This document shows positions 33,956-45,803 of a stretch of 64,000 nt of DNA, piece by piece. A model generated the notes under the pieces. That model was given only the letters and a program-made list of their open reading frames with translations, was not told the DNA's origin and made no database searches. A program made the translations under genes and the position numbers. Every line of letters begins with the position of its first letter. The stretch's first letter is position 1. Where the stretch lies: the NCBI RefSeq assembly GCF_910596095.1, contig NC_056545.1, forward strand, positions 21,165,067 through 21,229,066, given 5' to 3'. This stretch comes from Thunnus maccoyii (lineage: Eukaryota; Chordata; Actinopteri; Scombriformes; Scombridae).

Positions 33956-35795
33956 TGCATCTGCTGAATTATCCCAGTTTACTCCTAATAGTGGTTTATG
34001 CTGCTTCACCCATAGATCAAATACATTATCTAAAATAAAAATAGGCTATTTAAAAATATCAAAGTAAAGGGCAGCAACGCAACAGTCTATTGTGCAAACA
34101 ACAATAAAATCAGAAATGGACTTTTACTGTGGTGTGACAATAGAGATGATACATGATGTCTAGGATACATGATGACGCAGTAAATGGACCTGAGGTTGCC
34201 TTTTTTGCAGAGATGTGGGTAAAAGAGGGGCCACACCCCGCGGATGACCCCTCCACGGGAAACCATAAAAAGAAGAACAGAAGTCTGTCTTCAAAGCAGA
34301 CTATTTTCTTAGTCTGACGGGTAGACATGTTTTTCATTTATTTTTATGATGGCAGCACGTTGTGTTATTGCATGTTTCTATTACATATTTAAGTTTGCTG
34401 CGCAAAGAGTTGAATTAAACAGTGACTTGCAAGAATGGCACGTCTAACCAAATATCCACAGTACTGAAAGGAGTGTTGGGGGATTTAATTCTGCCACATT
34501 AAATTAGCATTTAACCTGTTTTGTTGTATATGATGACATCTCCTATGTGTCCGCATGAGGAAAGGACAAGGCTTGAACTTGACATCACATTGCTGAGAGT
34601 GAAAATATCGGGCTACTTTATAAATTAAAAAATGGATTTAAATGTTCCTGTAAATGCGGTGATCAAGTTAAAGTTTCGTAATTGTTTTATTAAAGTTTTA
34701 ATTAACTTTAAATGTTATAAATGTTACTGTAACACGCTGTAATCAATAGCTTAATATGCTTCATAATCTATATGAGCACAATGTGGTTCTGATTTATTTT
34801 CATGAATAAAAACCTTTCAAACTCCACCGCCCTACCCCGGTACCACGTGACAGAGCTAATGTCAACACTTGTTGCCATGGAAATTTGACCGGACAGTCAA
34901 TACTCTGCTGTCTGTAGTTACACTATAAACTGGAGAGTTAATTTAAACTACTATTTTATGACATTATTCTTCAGTATTTTGATTAAGCGTCCGGATAAAA
35001 TGCTACTAGCATAACTTGTTTACAAAATATAGTAGGCTATATACAGTTAGAGCTAACTGACATGGGACTGTTCAGTTAAACTATTAAGAATATTTATTCC
35101 CGTTGTAAAGTCCGCTGAGAGGCAGTAATATAAAATACGGTACCTGAAAGGTTATAGGAGCTGCAGGTCGTGTAGGATGTCCTCCTCCTTACGGCCATTG
35201 CTTTAATCCTCCAACAAAGATTATCTGGATCAGTCTGCGAGTCAAGATAGACTCAAAAGGCCCATATGGACAGTTAGCTGCTGTTAGGTGTCCACATGAC
35301 CTGCCAGTAAGAAAACAGTCCGCTCTGTTAGAGAGCAAAACTTTACAGCTGGTCTCAATCATCTATATTGCGTCTGTGAAACAATAATCTCCAATAGGTT
35401 ACTACTATATATAGTAGGCAACACTCAGCAGAGGTGTTTTGGCTCGGGAGTGTGCATGTTTACACTTAATTTTGTGTCTTTGATTAAATTGTTGTACAGC
35501 AGTGCGTCTTTGTCCCACCACCATTTAGCCTATTAAGACTTAACATATCTCTTCAGCTTTGGGTGGCTGGTTAATAATTTAGTTTACATGAGCTCCACCT
35601 TGTGGAGCAGCTTTAGAGGTACATCCCCAAATTAGCTCTAATTAGTTAGTTCAGTCTTTAATAGGCTACCTGTTCTGTTTGACCAACCAGTTTACAAACC
35701 AAGTACACTTGTAGGCTACATTTACTATTAAAATTGCTCAAAATAACTGTCATAAATTATTCAATTGAAAACAAAATAGTTTTGTATAACCCTAC
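33956..35795. other. Spacer between tRNA array and bco2
   Basis: No protein-coding exon is supportable. A CACGTG E-box within GTCACGTGGT (minus strand) lies at 34844-34849. GTTGCCATGGAAAT at 34871-34884 resembles one half of an RFX X-box. A possible non-coding exon with donor CAG/GTACCG (minus strand) ends at 35144. These could belong to the snx19 promoter, but the link is unproven. Confidence 0.35.
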
Positions 35796-35873
35796 ATTAT
35801 TATTATTATTATTATTATTGTTGTTGTTGTTGTTGTTGTTGTTATTATTACTATTATCATCATCATCATCATC

Positions 35874-35907
<34 letters not shown>

Positions 35908-35908
35908 T
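35796..35908. repeat. Compound trinucleotide microsatellite
   Basis: Consecutive tracts of ATT, then TTG/GTT, then ATC/CAT, then AAT run for about 113 bp. This is a compound simple repeat with no coding meaning. Confidence 0.95.
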
Positions 35909-37060
35909 CGATCTATTATAATAAGCCTGTTAATCCTCATCCTATCAACATATTTAATATAAAAGGACTACCAACTAGGGTCCTTGGGGACCCCAAGAAT
36001 AAACTACTGTAAGAATCAACCATCATAGCAAAATGTTAACTTATTTCATCTTCTCAAAATGTCATTAATGTCCTCTGAAAGAAATAAACAGATCATCATT
36101 ATTTTAGGAAAGTTAGTTAATTTACATATTGTGTAAAACGAAAATACTTCTTTAATACAATACCCACCATAGTGTGTGACACTTTAAATTAGGACCCATG
36201 ACAAACATGAACTTGATAAATAGTTCCATCTATTAAAACTGCATAGGCAGATTTGGATGCTTTTGACTGGGGTCCCCCAGAAACCCAATACATTGGTATT
36301 TTTAAAAAGCACCAATTCAAACAGAAACAGAAAACAAGATATGAAGTCATTCGGAACAAATTGTTTGACAAATTCATTAAAAATCGGAATGATAGAATAA
36401 AGAACCTGTGAGATATGACAGAAAGTATTCCTCTGTACCCCAGTCGGTAGGATTAAGGTTAAGGTTAAATTAGACGTGGCGTAAGTGTGTGTGCAGTGGG
36501 AAAATGTGTGTTTAATTTATTACACTATGTTAAAAAAAAAAATCTTCTTAATGACCATTAAACAATAGAGACCGGAGCCGAAGTATCAAAATTTAACAGA
36601 ATTTATTTTCTTGTACAAGAAGGGGCGTTTCACAATGCAACACACAGGATGAGGTTACAAAGAAAAAGGCTCCTGCAACGAGTTTTTATATACCTTAAGT
36701 GGGCGTTACAGTTCTTTTCTTAATCTATCAAAATACAGACTTATAGATAACGTCATGTCTGTTTTCAGTTTTCCTGTCCAGCAGCCATTTTGCCCAACTG
36801 ACCCCCAGTTTCCTCTTTACAAATATAATGCTGAACTTCTTTTAACCTTAGCTGATAAGTCTGCTGATTTTGCAGAGTTGCAGTACAAGGCAGGAACAAT
36901 TCATCATGATCTAGATAAAATAGTAACACTCATACACAGTGTAATCATATTTTTTATAACACACAACACAACAGAAAAGTAAACAACTACTAGCCTACTT
37001 TTGTCTTTTTTGCATCCGTGTCATTTCTACCTTCTGGGGAAGAAATACACACTCTGCCAG
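35909..37060. other. Gene-free spacer upstream of bco2
   Basis: Short open frames only. The block at about 36550-36730 (ACAGAATTTATTTTCTTGTACAAG and after) may be a retroelement remnant, but no termini were found. Confidence 0.4.
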
Positions 37061-37068
37061 TATACTGT

Positions 37069-37091
37069 ATTACATAAGCGGGTTATGTAAT
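37069..37091. promoter_or_regulatory. Inverted pair of D-box elements upstream of bco2
   Basis: ATTACATAAG (37069-37078) and GTTATGTAAT (37082-37091) face each other with 3 bases between. Both match the PAR-bZIP/E4BP4 D-box consensus RTTAYGTAAY at its TTAYGTAA core, and the right-hand one matches it perfectly. The pair sits about 95-110 bases before the bco2 start codons, within the presumed promoter or 5' UTR. The factor assignment is inferred from the consensus only. Confidence 0.45.
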
Positions 37092-37155
37092 AGCGCCGCT
37101 GCGTGCAGCCCCGTGCGGCTCACTGGTGAGCAGTTTATGGTCCAGCAGGACACAG

Positions 37156-37197
37156 ATGTCGCGAGCAGGATCTGTATCCATCCATGATAACCACTGA
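37156..37197 (+). CDS. Short upstream ORF in the bco2 leader
   Basis: An ATG at 37156 opens a 13-codon frame ([13 protein letters not shown]) ending in TGA at 37195-37197, one base before the ATG at 37199. It overlaps the alternative in-frame bco2 start at 37184 in another frame. It might modulate start choice, but nothing shows that it is translated. Confidence 0.3.
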   Translation: MSRAGSVSIHDNH

Positions 37198-40100
37198 CAT
37201 GTCTCCTGTGAAGCTTGAGAGTTCAGGTAAGCCTCTTCCACTATGTGGATGTTTCAGCTGCACAGAGGAAAGTGCAGTTTATTCACCTGCTGATTGTTTC
37301 AGAGCTCAGTCATTGCGGGCGGCGGCATGACACACGAGACCATGCTCACTGTAATCGTTTCGCATCTTTATATATATTTTTGAAAACAAGGCTTGATATC
37401 GGTTGTGATCTGATTTGACTGTTGGTTACTGCAGAGTTGACGATCAAGCCTGATCAAGACTGCATGTGTTGGCAGTACAAACTGTTCTTTTAGCTTCTCT
37501 CTGCAAAAGCCCCGCTGTGTCAGATTTCAATTTAACAGGCTGCTGTACATGTAATATGCATAAGACTGCAGTTAGTACATTATTGTTATGATTAAGTAGC
37601 TATAGGCTGCAGTCGCAAAATGAACTTCGATGGTTAATGACCCATACAGTAAGTGAAGAGAATTACAAAACACACACTGTGACAAACAGTGCTCAGCTTT
37701 GAAGAGAGGCGCAATATGTGTAAAAACAGTTATAGCTTTAGTTGCATTACTTTAAGACATCATCAAAACTCATAGAGGCATTTTATTGATTAAAAACTGA
37801 TTAAAAATACTACTCAGCGATCAAAGGGCTACATAAATAGGCCAGCATATTTTTTTTTATCACCAAAACATGAGAAATTATTTATATTCATTTTACATGC
37901 AGAGATTAATTATGTATGTATGTATTATTTATGTACAAGCCACTTTCTGGCAGTAGTACAGAGGTAAATAGGATCAATGGCTTCAGTCCATGCTAACAGA
38001 GGAGCTATCTGTTACAAATAACTTAAGTCAGATGCCTTAATTAACACTGGAATCTGCCATGGAGAGCATTCATCATACAGCTAAGTTGTGTGTTTGAAAT
38101 TGTTGAGGTTTCATCAGACAAACACTGACCTTTAGCAGAGTTCCTCTGTTCCACTGTTGCTATTTTTCAAAAATGAGCCAAATTGTTTGAGTTTTTTCAA
38201 TTTCACAGTCAACTAAGACCGAACGAAGCAGTTTATTCTATCTATTCGTCTCTCAGTTTAAAGCAAGATTTCAGTCATTTTTCCTGAGTTATCAAGATCA
38301 GCTTTATTACGAAAGATGTGTAATAATGCAGTTAACATACAAACCTGTCACCAACACTGACGTTGAGATACTTAAAAACAAAATTTAAAAAAGATCATCA
38401 TGACTACATGAACAAGAATATTTCAGAGCTCTTGCACACAGACTGTTAACACTGGATGTTAAGTTCAACAAAATCTGAGGTTAAAGTTCAGCTAAGCTCA
38501 TTTTGTTTGTTGACCAAACAGTGAATTTGTGTCATTTCAAGAAGAACTGAATAAACTGTAACTAGAAAAGTTGTAACATAGTGTAACAAATGTATAAATA
38601 AACAACAAATGTATAAATAAAGAGCAGGGTTTTTGTACATTTTAGCACAACTATTATATTATAATTATACTATAATTTCTGTCAAATATTTGAGTACATT
38701 CATATATCCAGTTGACTTTTTTTTTTATCTTGTCACTCTTAGAATAGAGATTATTCACACTGCACTCAGCTGAAACCTTCTTAGAGATAAATTACATTTT
38801 TCTCTCTCTGCTGCATGCCGAGGAGCCTCAGTCCTGCTCAGCTGCAAGAAATACTGTTGAGATGTAAAACATTATATACCTTCTGGCTAAACACTGGTAT
38901 GGTTGAGTGCAGTAGAATCCATCATGTGTTGACACAAAAATAGGGCATATTTACGAAGTACATTGACAAGAGGATGAAGTATTCCTAACATGTTGTATAT
39001 TAAGTGTATTGTTTTCATTGGACATTGTAGGCTGTTGCTCAGTAGTCTGGTTTATCAGATGAGAAACTTTATTTTTACCAGATTTTACCCTGGCTCAGGA
39101 GCCAAAAGCTGACCAACAGTGAGTAGCAGTTTGAATGCATTGCCTTAATACTGTATATGTGTGTGTCTCCTACAGATGATGCCAAACCTGTTGAGAATGG
39201 CAAAGAATGCGTCACCACAGTACTGAAGGGGCTGGAGACGATCGCTCCTCTGGTCTGCTCTGTAGAGGAGACCCCTGAGCCGATCTCCACTGAAGTACAA
39301 GGGACCATTCCCTCCTGGATCAATGGCAACCTCCTCCGCAACGGCCCAGGGAAGTTTGAGTTTGGAAACACACAGTGAGTTCAACAACAGGAGACACTCG
39401 CTGACAGCTGCGCAACACAAACGAAAGTTGTTTTTGTATGTTGTATGTTGATCTGATTAAGACTAATGTCTGTACTTCACCACAGCTACAACCACTGGTT
39501 TGATGGGATGGCTATGCTCCACCAGTTCAAGATTGAGAACAGTAAGGTGACATATATGAGTCGGTTCCTACACAGCGACGCCTACAAGAAGAACAGTGAA
39601 AAGGACCGCATCGTGATGTCTGAATTCGGTACCCTCGCCATGCCCGACCCCTGTAAAAACTTCTTCCAGCGCTTCCTGTCTCGCTTTGAGATGATGGGTG
39701 AGTAGACTGAATGAGAAGAGATGGGATAAATTTAAGTTTAAATGGATCATGTGTGACAAAGGAGAGTGGTTGTGGCCGTGGCATGTGGCATGCAACTGTA
39801 GCTGGTTTGTTAACTCATTGCGCAAGAATGTTGCTTCACATGATTTCTAACTTGCTCTGTGGTATAAATGAAACAACAAGCACATATTTTGTGTTGCAGT
39901 AAGACCAGTTTTGAAAATTGGGAAGGAGCAGCAGAGGAAAAATGTAGATCAGTTGGAAGGAAAGAACACTTTATTCAGTTTTAATCACTAATATTACTGT
40001 AGCCATTGCTCTAAAACGAGGGGTGCACCCACAGTAAATGTTGCTGTTCAGAAAAATGAGAAATATCTGAGTCATGTCAAAGAACCTGTCTTTTTTAAAT

Positions 40101-43100
40101 GTCTTGAATAAGAAGTATATGTGTTTGGACAAACTCTGTGGTGAGGCCAGGGGTGGAGCAGCTTAAGTACTGTGTATCCACCAAGCTTACATAATAACAT
40201 GTGATACAGTGGGGAACCAGAGAGGGAAACAGTCATTTCTAAAATATGTTACAGTCTTTTTTTTTTCTTCAGTAAATTATGTAGGCACCAATGCAGAACA
40301 GTTTACTGAGACTTCTGTTAAAGGAAAAATGCTTTCAGTAATCCTGTGTGTTTCTCTGTTACAGAGCCCACAGACAACGCTAGTGTGAGCTTTGTGAAAT
40401 ACAAGGGCGACTACTACGTCAGCACAGAGACAAACTTCATCCACAAAGTGAACCCAGAGAACCTAGAAACACTGGAAAAGGTATGATGATGACCGTCACG
40501 CAGTAACACATGTAGTGTCCAATCATCATTTTTCTACTCCTACAGCAGCATCTACAGTAGTGACAACACACACTGATCCTTCTCATTCTTGTTATATTTT
40601 ATAGGTGGACTGGAGCAAGTTCATTGCTGTAAATGGAGCCACTGCACACCCACACTATGACCCTGATGGTACAACCTACAATATGGGCAACTCCTATGGA
40701 AGCAAAGGTCAGTTCCAATAAGGTTTACACAGTTCCACAGGTGAATTGTTTGTTTCTGTAAAAGTTGTTACAAGGTCTTATTTTCCTGGCTATTGCAGGA
40801 GCCCTGTACAACATCATCAGTGTACCTCCTGAGAAGAAAGATGCCAAAGACACCTTACAAGGAGCCAAAGTTCTCTGTTCTATCGTGCCTGCTAACAAGT
40901 CCCATCCCTCCTACTACCACAGCTTTGGTAAGCCAGCACTCCTGGATATTATTCATTAGTGTCTTTCATCCTCTGCCCTGAGCTACAAAGCCCAGTAATA
41001 CCTTTACTCCTCCTTCCAGCCATGTCTGAGAACTACGTGGTGTTCATTGAGCAGCCAATTAAGATGAACCTGCTGAAGATAGTCACATGCAAGCTGAGGG
41101 GGAAGGCTTTGAGCGAGGGCATCTACTGGGATCCCAATCAGGAAACTGTCTTCCACCTGGTTCACAAGAAAACAGGCGAGGTGAGATGCGACTGAGATGG
41201 TTAGGGGTGAGGATTTATTTATGCCTCGAAGGGATGGAGACACTTTTATAATGGAGTATCACTTGAAAAAAGAAAAACAAGAGGAGGATTACAGGTTGAT
41301 AACTCTTAAGACTGTGTTTTCTGTATCATACAGGTCAGCTCAGTGAAGTACCACACCAAAGCCATCTCCACCTTCCATCAGATCAACGCCTTTGAGGAAG
41401 ATGGCTTCCTGATGCTCGACATGTGCTGCTCAGACGACGGCCAAGCTATCAACAACTACCTCATCCAGAACTTACGCAAAGCAGGAGATGCACTAGATGA
41501 GGTCAGCATAGACTTACGTAAACAAATTAATCAACACTATTTTGTGTTGGAAGGAAGGAAAAATGCACCATCAGATACTCTTATACTGGTAGATATTATC
41601 AGAGCAATCCAGCATGTGCTCCAGGTTTTCGTTGAATCTGCTTTTCCTCATTTTTCCTTGTGTTCATCAAACTTTTTTCTTTTTTTTACTAAATAACTGC
41701 TTAATATGCTTGGAAGTAAACTTTTTCAATGTAAATTTGTTGCCTTCTGTTTGACTATAGTTTTGGATTTGTAAATCAAATAATCAGTTACATTTTCAAG
41801 GGTCCTGGCATTTTACATCATTTTTTTCAGTGTTTTTTCAATAAGAGACAAAAGGGCAATCATAAAGAGGTTTATCTCTAACATGCACACATGCTGCATT
41901 GTTCCTGTACTTCCCAGGTGTACAACACTATGTGCAGGGTTTTCCCTCGGCGATTTGTTCTACCCCTTAATGTGACCAGTGAAACACCAACAGGCCAGAA
42001 CCTGAACACACGGCCCTCCAGTACAGCAACGTGTGTCAAAACCAGCAAAGATAAGGTGAGTTGAAAACATGAAACTTCTTATCCTCACAGATTTGTATCT
42101 ATAATAGTGTGAATTTCTAAATGTACACTATCTCATCAGAAGAAATACTAGACGCAGCGTTGAAACAGGAGATCACACTCAGTAACATCAGTTGTACAGT
42201 CGTAGACTGGGGAGAATACATCTACTAATATACAGAACAGTTAAATAATTAAAAAAATAAAAACAATATACTGGCTCCAGGGATGCTAATGTCAATTTGT
42301 TGCTTAGTCGGTTTATCCACCACTTTGGTCCAGACTGAAATATCTCAACAATTATTACTATGAAATTGTGTAGCAGCGGGGATGAAACAGTTCACATCTT
42401 CTATGGTGTATTTTAACAAATTCAAAAGTACTGAATTCATGAAATCAACAGGTATAGCTAAGAGGCTGGATTCATTTAAGCCAAAAGCCACAAATAAACC
42501 ACAATTCTTCCTTTTCACACAAGCATCCCAAACTGAAGCTGATGCTCAGTGAACTCACGGAGGGACGATAAAAACTCTGCTGACTATACGTGACAGTGAC
42601 CCGTTGATCCTCTCTTTGTCAACAGGTGTTCTGCCATCACGAGGATCTCCATGGAGATGACCTCCACAAGTACGGTGGCCTGGAGTTCCCTCAGATAAAC
42701 TATGACAGATGTAACACACGGCCGTACCGTTATTTCTATGGCTGCGGGTTCAATCACCTGGTGGGAGACTCTCTGCTCAAGATGGACCTGACAGACAAGA
42801 CGCTCAAGGTGTGTGTGTGTGTGTGTATACATCCTGGGACAATGACTGTATTTACCATTATGTAATAAAACAGCTGCCATCATGGTATATGATAGTAATC
42901 AGCTTTATCAGCTAAATCGCAATAATTTTCCCTTTAACAAACAGCAGTACAATTCTGCACTTCTGTTTTAATTGTGATATCAAACATGTCACAACAGCTG
43001 CTACTACTATTATTTAATTGAAGTATATTCACCCTACTGCTGTTTTTGTCAGAATTAGTCAACATCCTCTCTGCCTTAATGTGGCCTTCCCCGTCCTACA

Positions 43101-45449
43101 ATATAACTTTGTACACAGTAGCACAGATTTGTCTATGATTTCAACCACAATTAGTCAGTACAAACTGTATATAACATTTTGAGATCTCATATTCGCTTTC
43201 ATGTTGAGAGTTAGATGAGAGGATCGATGCCCCTCTTAGACATGAGAGTGAACAAGCGTGTTTTCCAACATGTTAAACTATTCCTTTAAAACAGAGAAAC
43301 ATTGAGAAGTCAAGTACAATTTAAACATTACCAAGAACACAAATACGATTTATGTATATGTCTATGAAGGTGCAATCTAGAGAAATAGTAGGCTAATATT
43401 ACAAGTAAAAAAAAAAAATCCACAAATTTAAATGTAAAATCCCAGTTGCAGTGATAATAAATGACCTAACCTCACTCTGCTATGTTAAAGTTAGAACACT
43501 GTGCATCAAAGCTGTTTAGTTTATTTGATGGAAGAATAATATACAGAAGTGTCCTGCTTCAGGGAGGTTATAAGTACAATAAAGTATTTAAAATACTTTT
43601 CAGATGAGTAAGTTGTTAAGGTTATGAAACATTTAACTCTTGTGTGTGACCTCAGGTCTGGTACCAGAAAGGTTTCTACCCGTCAGAGCCTGTGTTTGTG
43701 CCGTCACCTGATGCCGTGGAGGAGGACGATGGTGTCATCCTCTCGGTGGTTCTCACCCCCTCACAGGTAAGACTCTGTTCTGTTTCTGTTCCTGAAAATT
43801 AAAGTTGTGCAGGAGCTGTAGGAAAGGTCACCCCTATTTTTTCTCTAAAGCTTTAGTAGTAAAAGTGCTGGTCATTGTGTAGTTACATCACTGTTGTAAT
43901 GTGCCACAACTCTGTTGTGTCTCAGTTAATCTACCTTTTACGTCTCTGCAACAGTCATTTATAATCTCCATGCCACTGTGTTGCTACTGTAGGTTATATT
44001 GATGTCATTGGTTCAGGGGTGCTGGAAGTTTAGTTACCACCAGGCAGCAGGCCTGTGAGTCGACCTGAGTCTGGTTGTTTTTCTCTTCCGAGTCTGATAT
44101 CAGCCGGACACATAATCCATCATAAATATACATGAGGAAGATGAGCAGAGTCATAAATATTCATAGACAAATTTACACAAAATGAATTTTGATAGTTCAA
44201 AGTTTGAAATTACAAACAGAGCAACAAAACTTTCTGAAGCATAATGGCAGAAAACTTGTTCTCTGGTCATCTCAGTGCTGCCAATAATAAAAATTTTACA
44301 ACTCTGCAGAGAGAGAGAAGATTATAATTCACAAAAAATTCTGTCAGTGGGGTTTTGTTGGAAATTGGAGCAGAAACAAATGCTATTTTGGATTTGTGAC
44401 TAATGTATAAATCAAACTAGGGCAGCAGTTAATTATTATTTTCATTCTGATTAATCTGCCAATTATTTTTCTTGGTAAATCAATTTAATTGTTTAGTCTA
44501 CAAAATATGAAAACATTTTAAATTATTCGTTTTGTCTGACTGGCAGCCTAAAACCCAAATATATTCAATTTATAACAATAAAAACAGAGAAATCCCTCAC
44601 TGGCGAAGCTGGAACCAGTGAATATCTCTCATTTTTGCTTGAAAAATGACTGAAACGATTTATTGATCATCAAGGTCCCTGCTGATTAATTTTGTTAAAA
44701 GCACCTTGAAAAGAAAAACGTCTTTTTAACTCTGAACAATACAGATTTTTTTTTACATCTGAAATATAACTGCAAAAAAAATAGTCAGTTGTACTGTTTA
44801 CTAACTTTAAATTTAAATTAAAGTTAAATTATATTATTTCTATTATAAGAGGCATGTGGAAGAGTGTGAACCATCTTGTGGTGTTCCAGCACATCTGGCT
44901 TGAATTTTTGTGCCACAGTACATTATAAATGTCCTCACTTCTATTAACTGTGCTATAGTCAATCAGCACTGTGAGGACTGTACAGTGCAAATGCAAAATA
45001 TCTAATATGGCAAATTAAATTTCCAAAATAGATTCCTTTAATCATTAATTCATTCATCCAGTCTTTTTTTTTTTGATCAATGGCAAACACTCAACACCAA
45101 GGATGGTTTTAATACTCTGTGGCCTTGTGCACAATTACACTTTTTAAAATATGTTTTGGTCCTTAAGGCTCTTCTTAAGAAATAACTCTGAAGGCCACAG
45201 GGTTTGGTTTGGGAATTGTTTACAGTTTTAGTCACTGGTGTGTACAAAGAAGCATTCATGTACTGTTATTGACATTACATAACAAGCTCTCTGTGGTTTT
45301 GTGTAGTAATTCCACCAAATGTTTCTCTCCAGGATAAAGGAACATTCCTCCTGATTTTAAATGCCAAGACATTTGAGGAGCTGGGAAGAGCCAACGTGCC
45401 TGTTAACATGGCCTACGGCTTCCATGGTACCTTCAACGCCTCTGCATAA
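37184..45449 (+). CDS. bco2: BCO2-type carotenoid 9',10'-oxygenase (12 coding exons)
   Basis: BCO2 cleaves carotenoids and xanthophylls asymmetrically at the 9',10' double bond, usually at mitochondria, and affects tissue colour in fish. Exons: 37184 (or 37199)-37226, 39176-39374, 39486-39697, 40365-40480, 40605-40707, 40799-40927, 41020-41180, 41334-41501, 41918-42055, 42626-42808, 43656-43766, 45333-45449. All junctions are GT-AG and keep the frame, giving 554 residues from ATG 37199 or 559 from 37184. The four iron-binding histidines of the RPE65/BCO family are present (in 554 numbering H200 in ATAHPH, H260 in YYHSF, H331 in FHQIN, H547 in GFHGTF). So are the second-shell glutamates E168 (TETNF), E438 (EFPQINY) and E490 (YPSEP). 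The family signature PDPCK and NHWFDGM also match. No strong mitochondrial presequence is visible at either start. BCO2 fits better than BCO1 or RPE65; which fish paralogue (bco2a, b or like) is unresolved. Confidence 0.95.
42809..42826 (+). repeat. GT microsatellite overlapping the bco2 exon 10 donor
   Basis: Nine uninterrupted GT units start exactly at the donor dinucleotide after CTCAAG. The intron-10 donor is therefore GTGTGT and is embedded in a simple repeat. Confidence 0.9.
43200..43295 (-). repeat. Fragment of a dispersed repeat
   Basis: The words GAGAGGATCGATGCCCCTCTTA and AACAAGCGTGTTTTCCAACATG, followed by TTAAACTATTCCTTTAAA, are shared in order with the copy at about 52135-52230. 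The piece lies in bco2 intron 10. Confidence 0.5.
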
Positions 45450-45797
45450 ATCCATATAATCTGTTTGTGAATGATAATATAATACAAGGAATAGTAAACA
45501 CAGTGTTACACATATAACCACTATATTCCTGATGGAATACTGAGTTACTGTATGCTGAAGATGGATGCAGTGTTCTGTTACTGACTGAATGAAGATGAAG
45601 TTTATACTTTTCTAAATTGATTTCTTGTTTGGACCAAACTTCCAATGATGACGGCATTAAGAGTGTTTAAGCACTTCATTAATTCTGAGATACACATACA
45701 GTTATTATTAATAATATTCATTTTGTACAAACTTAAAACTGACAGATTTCTGTACTTAAGGATACATCAACAGAAGACTCATGAGTTATTATGAGAC

Positions 45798-45803
45798 ATT
45801 AAA
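45798..45803 (+). terminator. Candidate bco2 polyadenylation signal (ATTAAA)
   Basis: ATTAAA lies about 350 bases after the bco2 stop. A second ATTAAA is at 45956. No AATAAA was noticed nearer. Either could be used, and the choice is unresolved. Confidence 0.3.

Noticed and set aside
34160-34200. ATGATGA and CTGA words resembling C/D-box snoRNA boxes
   Set aside because: The boxes are only about 20 bases apart and there is no terminal stem, so a C/D snoRNA is not supported.
35734-36012. Open frame with long Leu/Ser/Ile runs
   Set aside because: It is translation of the compound trinucleotide microsatellite.
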